Positions 21,536 through 26,387 of a DNA stretch of 26,387 bases are shown piece by piece. Where the stretch lies: positions 1 to 26,387 of IMG/VR virus record IMGVR_UViG_3300025276_000189; one strand, 5' to 3'. This DNA is from a virus. The notes beneath the pieces were generated by a model. The model had not been told where the DNA came from, made no database searches, and saw only the letters and a program-made list of their open reading frames with translations. The stretch's first letter is position 1. Every line of letters starts with the position of its first letter. The position numbers and the translations under genes are program-made.

Positions 21536-23037
21536 CGACCGCCTCCAGGTACGGCATTTATTCTCATTGTGCCGACCTTCCAGTCAATAAGTTCAACGCC
21601 AGTCATGCGCATTCTAATTTGGCGTCCCTGAAAACGCACTCCGGTAGGATTTAACATCGTGTAAGGCCCGTAAGAATACTCTGTGTCAGTAGGGTAAAAC
21701 CTTGTCTTAAAGGTCAACGTCACATCCCCCAGGTTGCTTTCATCCGGGATAACTTCGTTAACTTTCATAATGTCGTTGCCATTGCCAATCGATATAGGGC
21801 CGCTTTCCAAAAATGGAAGCATTTGATCGTGGCTAAAATTAAACTCTTGGTTGTAAACTTTTCCGTCTGGAGCAAACCAGATTGGATTTGTAAACACGCC
21901 AATATCAGTGCAGGCAGTGCGATCTAATTGACCAATGTTCCAATGATTTTCTTTGTAATCATAAACTACATATCTATCATTTTCATTTGACCCGCCACTA
22001 GGATAAAACCACCACAATTCGTTGTACTGGCTGTTATCTACGCAGTTAACCTTTGACTGTTCTGCCCGGTTAAGGTCTTTAAAGACGTAATCATGTACGT
22101 CACAAGGCATTTCTACTACGGCTGATCCATTGTAGGCAAAGAAGCCGTTGTAACCCATCCAATAAGCGCCCTCATCAATTGCAACGGCGCAATGCCGAGA
22201 TATGGCGCCACAAGCGGTTCCAACTCTTTCAAATCCGTAAACAACAGGAGGGCCGCTGTAGCTTGCAACGTGAGCGTCAGTAGTTGTTAAGATAAGCGCC
22301 CTGCCTCGCGTATTGACTCCTAACTGTATTTCACCGGAAGTTTGAAGCTCTATGTCACCAGCCTGATTAAGCGCGGTAGGAGTCCAGTCGGTGTTGTCTT
22401 CTCGGTCACACCATTGAATTTTTCTAGGATTTCCGCCAGGCGCTAAAGCAAACAAAAACCTGTCCTCTGTAACCAATATTGCATTACAGCCAACAGGAGC
22501 GTTAGCAATAACAGCAGCCGGTGCAGCGGGGTTTAATGCCCACTCGTAAATCTTTCCGTCACTATTAGCGCAAGCAACAAGGTATTCACCCCAAGTGTCA
22601 ATTGACCAGGTTGTAGCTTCTGCACCAATGCTGTTGCTCGGACGCTCAGTTCCAAAAAGTCCAAGCCCAAAATAATAGCCACCAAAACCAATATTGGGGT
22701 TTGAGTCTTCGGTTCCTGCAGCATAGCCAGACGGAGTAATATCTGTCGCCACACCAACTCCTGAAACATGCCAAAGTTTTTCGTAAGTTCCTGCGGCAAG
22801 GTTAGGATTTGCAGAGTTATCTACCCACGCCAAAGCTCCTCTGGCTGGAGCATTAATAGTAATGCCAACCGGGGACTCTGGGACAACAATGTTTTCTCTT
22901 TGCTGCCATCCACCAATAGGGCGAACGGCATTATTTTCCCAGCGTATAAAGTTGGCGTCACGCCAGCGATTAGCTGACTCTAAATCTGTGCCATGCCTAT
23001 AAATGCCAGCAGGGATATCAAGACTTATTAAGGGCAT
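21532..23037 (-). CDS. Tail nozzle, P22 gp10-like
   Basis: A 501-residue beta-propeller-type protein that would form the tail tip below the portal/adaptor ring. The N terminus GIYRHGTDLESANRWRDANF, then IRWENN and VRPIGGW is typical of podovirus nozzle or tail tubular B proteins, and repeated W/Y/G blades run through the sequence (YLVACANSDGKIYEW, RFLFALAPGGNPRKIQW, AYWMGYNGFFAYNG). P22 gp10 is of similar size and has a beta-propeller. AAGGAAG precedes the ATG. No tail-tube, tape-measure or baseplate gene is present, which supports a short tail. Confidence 0.75.
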   Translation of the reverse strand: MPLISLDIPAGIYRHGTDLESANRWRDANFIRWENNAVRPIGGWQQRENIVVPESPVGITINAPARGALAWVDNSANPNLAAGTYEKLWHVSGVGVATDITPSGYAAGTEDSNPNIGFGGYYFGLGLFGTERPSNSIGAEATTWSIDTWGEYLVACANSDGKIYEWALNPAAPAAVIANAPVGCNAILVTEDRFLFALAPGGNPRKIQWCDREDNTDWTPTALNQAGDIELQTSGEIQLGVNTRGRALILTTTDAHVASYSGPPVVYGFERVGTACGAISRHCAVAIDEGAYWMGYNGFFAYNGSAVVEMPCDVHDYVFKDLNRAEQSKVNCVDNSQYNELWWFYPSGGSNENDRYVVYDYKENHWNIGQLDRTACTDIGVFTNPIWFAPDGKVYNQEFNFSHDQMLPFLESGPISIGNGNDIMKVNEVIPDESNLGDVTLTFKTRFYPTDTEYSYGPYTMLNPTGVRFQGRQIRMRMTGVELIDWKVGTMRINAVPGGGR

Positions 23038-23048
23038 TATTTACTTCC

Positions 23049-23420
23049 TTATTTATTTTTAATCCGCTCAACGGTTCTTAGGCTACCAAGACCAAGCATG
23101 CCCATCAAAACTGGCAGCATTGTACTGGTGTCAGCTTGGGGTATATCTACACCAACCCCAGCAGCTAAGGGCGATATAAGAAAGTTTACGGCAAATCCAG
23201 CAACACAAATCCAGCCGGTTGCTGGCCTCCATCCCGATTGAAACCAGTTACCCTTAGCCTCTTCGGTGTTTAACTTAATCTGAGCAAGCGCGATTTGCTG
23301 ACCGTGACGTTCAGCCATAGTCGCCAACTCGTGCGCGATTTTTTGCTTGGTGTCGGCATCAGGAATAAACTTGTCAAGAAGACCAGTTACGGGTGCTATT
23401 AAAGAGTTAAATATACTCAT
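23049..23420 (-). CDS. Holin, GTA 3TM type
   Basis: A 123-residue membrane protein matching the GTA_holin_3TM pattern: a short amphipathic N terminus (SLIAPVTGLLDKFIPD), a helical cytoplasmic part with EAKGNWFQSGWRPATGW, then WICVAGFAVNFLISPLAAGV as a membrane segment and MLPVLMGMLGLGSLRTVERI as another. It would make the inner-membrane lesion that lets the M15 endolysin out. The start MSIFNS overlaps the previous stop as ATGA. Holin and endolysin are about 12 kb apart. Confidence 0.85.
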   Translation of the reverse strand: MSIFNSLIAPVTGLLDKFIPDADTKQKIAHELATMAERHGQQIALAQIKLNTEEAKGNWFQSGWRPATGWICVAGFAVNFLISPLAAGVGVDIPQADTSTMLPVLMGMLGLGSLRTVERIKNK

Positions 23421-23623
23421 TGAAATAACTTCTCTAAGAGAGGAGAGACTAGCACAAAAGGATAAAGAAGCCACAACCGCTTATCAATAGCATCAAATCG
23501 AGTATTGATCTTATCAAATTTGGCGTTGCCCTGGTCAAGTTGCTTTTCTATATTGGAATATCTTACAGCGCATTCTTTCTCATGCCCGTTTAGCTTCGCT
23601 TCCATTTCTCTAACTGTAGTCAT
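23417..23623 (-). CDS. Coiled-coil tail-anchored protein, XhlA-like
   Basis: A 68-residue protein with a helical heptad region (EMEAKLNGHEKECAVRYSNI, then QLDQGNAKFDKINTRFDAID) and a C-terminal hydrophobic segment WLLYPFVLVSPLLEKLF. This is the shape of XhlA-type holin accessories and opposite to a lambda-type inner spanin, whose membrane anchor is N-terminal. It is coupled to the holin, so a holin-associated role is likely. The ribosome site is weak. Confidence 0.65.
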   Translation of the reverse strand: MTTVREMEAKLNGHEKECAVRYSNIEKQLDQGNAKFDKINTRFDAIDKRLWLLYPFVLVSPLLEKLFQ

Positions 23624-23650
23624 TATTTTTTTACCGTAAAGATAGTGAGC

Positions 23651-23854
23651 TTACTCAGACGCTTTGCGAATGTCAGTGGCAATGCCTTCAACAAACGTAG
23701 CAGACCCTGCGCCAATACCCTTAGCGGTATCTGAAACCATAGACTGTGCTGAATCAATAGTGCTGTCTACAATCATTTGTGAGCCGTCTACTGCGGCATT
23801 AAAAGTGTTGCAGCCCATAAGGGCCAAGGGTAATGCTAATAATAAATATTTCAT
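23651..23854 (-). CDS. Small lipoprotein of the lysis region
   Basis: A 67-residue protein with a lipoprotein signal peptide: basic MK, hydrophobic YLLLALPLA, and lipobox LMGC with C15 as lipidation site. The mature part is amphipathic (NTFNAAVDGSQMIVDSTID and AKGIGAGSATFVEGIATDI). It resembles entericidin-like lipoproteins or an outer spanin subunit; no proline-rich stretch typical of Rz1 is present. TTAAGGAAA precedes the ATG. Next to the holin genes, an outer-membrane lysis role is the favoured inference, and it points to a Gram-negative host. Confidence 0.75.
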   Translation of the reverse strand: MKYLLLALPLALMGCNTFNAAVDGSQMIVDSTIDSAQSMVSDTAKGIGAGSATFVEGIATDIRKASE

Positions 23855-23870
23855 TTTTGTTTCCTTAAAG

Positions 23871-24512
23871 TTAAGTATTAATAGTGTTAACAGTTGGGCC
23901 GGAGGTGTTAGTCACAGCCTCTATTAACGTCCAGTTAGTTCCATCATTAGAATGTTCAACATTAAAAGCAGAAGCAAAATAGTTAGTAGTAATGCTGGCG
24001 TATCCGTTTCTTACTAAAATGCTTCCTATGGTAATAGGCGAACCCATGTCGTACTGAATCCAGTCGTTTATAATTTGTGAGGCAATGCGGCCACCCAAAT
24101 ACCAACCTGTATTAGTAGCGGCTGACCCCGACTTACTGGCTGAAAAACTGGAGTAGGGAGTAACATTGGCAGAAAGCTGTGGTATGGTAGGGTTAGTGCT
24201 AGCATCTTGACCAATAATTAAGTTTGTTAAATTTTCATCTGTATACAAGGCAAACTGTGAAATGAAGGGGCCAGCATTTACCGACTTTGTAAACCCAGTG
24301 AGCCGAATATAGCGAGCAGTTATTCCCCCAGCAGCAGACTTTCCATGAAAATCATTCATACTGACAGGGCCAGTAGCTTTATCAGCCAAAGCCCTCACTG
24401 CGCTGTCATTCATAGAAATCTGTGTAGAACCGTCACCGCCAAGTGCTACCTGAACCGACCTATCAGTTTCAGTGCCAGCAAGAGACATTGCTCCTGAAGC
24501 AGCAAGAGTCAT
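23871..24512 (-). CDS. Tail adhesin with discoidin (F5/8 type C) domain
   Basis: A 213-residue protein. The N-terminal 60 residues, with VQVALGGDGSTQISMNDSAV and ISMNDFHGKS-like VSMNDFHGKS, are a motif of phage tail and structural proteins. Residues from about 65 form an F5/8 type C-like domain: ITARYIRLTGF, WIQYDMGSPITIGSILVRNG, and AFNVEHSNDGTNWTLIE. Such domains usually bind carbohydrate or lipid, so the protein may contact the host surface or other virions. It is coupled by TAATG to the DUF7936-like gene and lies beside the tail fibre. Confidence 0.7.
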   Translation of the reverse strand: MTLAASGAMSLAGTETDRSVQVALGGDGSTQISMNDSAVRALADKATGPVSMNDFHGKSAAGGITARYIRLTGFTKSVNAGPFISQFALYTDENLTNLIIGQDASTNPTIPQLSANVTPYSSFSASKSGSAATNTGWYLGGRIASQIINDWIQYDMGSPITIGSILVRNGYASITTNYFASAFNVEHSNDGTNWTLIEAVTNTSGPTVNTINT

Positions 24513-24889
24513 TACTCAGCGCCTTCAAGGATAAGTCTAGCAGCTTCCTCAGCAGCCTGTTGTTCTGCTACAACCCAAGGATTCTCACTGGTGGTTACTG
24601 GCACTTTAGACTCAGCAATGTCATCAGCAATAGAGCTTTCAATAGAGGCAACTTCCTCTTCGCCCAAAGCATCCTTAGCCCAAGCCATAGCATTTTCTTC
24701 AGTAACGTCAGCCCAAGGAATAAAGCCTTCAGCATCTACGTTAGCTTCAAGACCAACAGTGCCATATCTACGGCCTCTATGGGTTGCGTCATCAATAACT
24801 TCGTAATCAGAAGCTTCCCAGTGTGCAGTATTAATTGCGCCAGTAGCTACGGTTGCATCTAATGCTACAATATTCCAAATTAAAGCCAT
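24512..24889 (-). CDS. DUF7936-like phage protein
   Basis: A 125-residue acidic protein. IVALDATVATGAINTAHWEA, then YGTVGLEANVDAEGFIPW, and ENAMAWAKDALGEEEVASIE follow the series I know from small proteins near tail fibre genes (tentatively DUF7936). A tail fibre assembly or accessory role is suggested by position only. One base separates it from the fibre stop, and it overlaps the adhesin gene, so the three are one translational unit. Confidence 0.7.
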   Translation of the reverse strand: MALIWNIVALDATVATGAINTAHWEASDYEVIDDATHRGRRYGTVGLEANVDAEGFIPWADVTEENAMAWAKDALGEEEVASIESSIADDIAESKVPVTTSENPWVVAEQQAAEEAARLILEGAE

Positions 24890-24890
24890 T

Positions 24891-26387
24891 TTATTTCTCC
24901 ATCTCAGTTAATTTTAATTCTAGTTTCTCTAACTTTTGAGTCAGCTCTTTAACTGCTTCGATAAGTAGAGGGGTTAGTCTTTCGTACATCACTGTCTTGT
25001 AGTCTTTACCTACCACAGAGTCAGTAACAATTTCCGGCAGTACAGCTTCTACTTCTTGAGCAGAGACACCGACCTCTACTCCATTGTTGTCTACGCCAAG
25101 AGACTGGGCAGTTTCGTTAGGAGTGTAGTAGTAACCGTTAAGTTGGGCTACCTTATCCAGTGCGTCAGGAATAGTTCCCTTAAAGTCTTTGAGGCGTTCA
25201 TCAGAGAAGTTAGCAGTAATGTTACCTGTAGCCACTATGTCACCAACAACATGCAGTGCCTGAGTCGGTGCGGTAATGCCTATGCCTAATCTTTTTGCGC
25301 TAGTAAATCGTGCGTACTCTCCACTGAATCCACCATCGAAGGCGATACTATGTCCACCGCCAGTAGGGGAAGTAGAGGTTATTTGTCCTACACCGTTAAA
25401 TGCCCTTAAGCCTACTAGTGAATCTGTTGAAAAGTTATTCCTTATATTGATGCCTTGATATCCAGCAATGTCACATGTTGCGTATATTATACCAATAGCA
25501 TCAAGCTCACATCCTACAGTGGTTTGGTTCTGAGCCGTCTTCCCTACAAGGAAGTCACCTGTTGAAGTAATCCTAGCCCTTTCACCAGCGTTAGTAGTGA
25601 ATGACATTGAGTTACCATTATTGGCATAATTAATTTTACCTATATCAAAATCACCAGAATCGCCAAACTGTATTGTTGCGTCACTGCTTGTGCCTGCTGT
25701 CATTCTAAATAAAGGAGTATTGTTTGTTTCAGAGCCTGTTAAACGCACTACGCCATTAAAGTTCTTTTGACCTCCAATGCTTTGAACACCTGAAGTTCTT
25801 ACAACAGTGCTATCCAGAGCTATGTCATCTGCGTTAGCAGTAATACCATCACCGCCAATTACGTTGAGAGTTACGGCCCCTGTAGTACCGCCACCAGTTA
25901 AACCAGTACCAGCAGTTACAGCAGTAATATCGCCTACGTTGGTGGTATATCCTGAATCATTAGTCCACTGTGAAATGTTGCCAGACTTGTTAGTCAAGGT
26001 TGCAGAGCTACTGGCTGTCAGGTAAGAGGATAGATCGGATGGGGTATAAGTAAACACCCCGCTAGTATTGTCGTATGCTAGCCCAGTAGTTCCTGGCGAT
26101 GCAGTAACCGAGCTTAAATCAGTTAGCGCAATACCACCACCAGCGTTAGCATCAACGTAAGCTTTGATTGATTGTTGGGTTGCAAGAGCAGTAGCGCTAT
26201 TGCTTGCCATGTTATCTTCATCAAGGATGTTGGTGACTGTTACAGTACCAGTGCCTGACAAGCCATTAAACTCAACAGTACCAGTAACGTCTAAATTGCC
26301 ACTCATATCAAGAGACATTAAAAGATCAGTATCATTCTTCTTCCAATATAGCTTTGCAGCAGAATCGCCAGTTCCATTAATTTCATT
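24891..26387 (-). CDS. Tail fibre with S74 chaperone domain, cut by the right edge
   Basis: The frame stays open to the window edge, so an ATG at 26318 is internal and at least 23 more residues (ending NDTDLL before that Met) belong to the protein. The visible 498 residues are beta-rich, with TGTVEFNGLSGTGTVTVTN and ALATQQSIKAYVDANAGGG as trimeric fibre repeats. The last 103 residues are a peptidase S74 intramolecular chaperone: SDERLKDFKGTIPDALDKVA, SAQEVEAVLPEIV, and a closing coiled coil (IEAVKELTQKLEKLELKL). It should cleave itself before the serine of SDERLKD after trimer folding. It is the likely receptor-binding fibre. Confidence 0.85.
   Translation of the reverse strand, partial: NEINGTGDSAAKLYWKKNDTDLLMSLDMSGNLDVTGTVEFNGLSGTGTVTVTNILDEDNMASNSATALATQQSIKAYVDANAGGGIALTDLSSVTASPGTTGLAYDNTSGVFTYTPSDLSSYLTASSSATLTNKSGNISQWTNDSGYTTNVGDITAVTAGTGLTGGGTTGAVTLNVIGGDGITANADDIALDSTVVRTSGVQSIGGQKNFNGVVRLTGSETNNTPLFRMTAGTSSDATIQFGDSGDFDIGKINYANNGNSMSFTTNAGERARITSTGDFLVGKTAQNQTTVGCELDAIGIIYATCDIAGYQGINIRNNFSTDSLVGLRAFNGVGQITSTSPTGGGHSIAFDGGFSGEYARFTSAKRLGIGITAPTQALHVVGDIVATGNITANFSDERLKDFKGTIPDALDKVAQLNGYYYTPNETAQSLGVDNNGVEVGVSAQEVEAVLPEIVTDSVVGKDYKTVMYERLTPLLIEAVKELTQKLEKLELKLTEMEK

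Overview
The window is part of a tailed double-stranded DNA phage genome (or prophage) with a strictly phage gene repertoire and no recognisable host housekeeping gene, tRNA, integrase or CRISPR array. Large terminase, SU10/DUF5309-type major capsid protein, a long SU10/P22-like portal, a gp10-like tail nozzle, glycine/glutamine-rich virion proteins and the absence of a tape-measure or tail-tube gene point to a short-tailed (podovirus-like) phage. Lambda-type NinB/NinG, an outer-membrane-type lipoprotein in the lysis region, Shine-Dalgarno sites and sigma70-like promoters point to a Gram-negative host. Small-gene families at 10031 and 10325 resemble ones I associate with aquatic phages; the host itself cannot be named from this window.

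Layout. (1) 26387 to 10432, minus strand: the late region. In transcription order it holds a tail fibre with an S74 chaperone (cut by the window edge), a DUF7936-like protein, a discoidin-domain adhesin, a lipoprotein, a tail-anchored coiled-coil protein, a 3TM holin, the tail nozzle, a C1q-like tail protein, a GNAT-like protein, four or five internal virion/ejection-type proteins, portal, a small adaptor-like protein, scaffold, major capsid protein, a strong UUCG terminator, a small capsid-adjacent protein and an M15 peptidase endolysin. (2) 7341 to 10435, plus strand: a recombination cassette (Rad52-type annealase, PD-(D/E)XK exonuclease, SSB), then small conserved phage proteins, a 25-codon membrane peptide, a terminator, and two basic small proteins behind a separate promoter. 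(3) 7189 to 1, minus strand: a Cro/CI-type HTH regulator, a replication-initiator-like protein, NinB, NinG, small unknown genes, a hairpin cluster and terminator (about 4.7 kb), then a new promoter leading to small genes, a winged-helix protein, a calcineurin-like phosphoesterase, a DUF3310 protein and both terminase subunits.

The two outward-facing non-structural blocks share a 151-bp divergent control region (7190-7340) holding a direct repeat that looks like a repressor operator. Genes are tightly packed with many ATGA or TAATG overlaps, so most are translationally coupled. Recombination functions of two classes (Rad52/exonuclease/SSB to the right, NinB/NinG to the left) fit a phage that replicates with recombination-generated concatemers and packages with an Sf6/P22-like terminase.

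The less ordinary signals are a recurring TATAATCRG motif at gene junctions, two genes that appear to start as leaderless mRNAs six bases behind such a motif, two S74-type C-terminal domains in one virion, an isolated 25-residue membrane peptide ending in its terminator, and an unusual lysis gene set split from the endolysin by about 12 kb.
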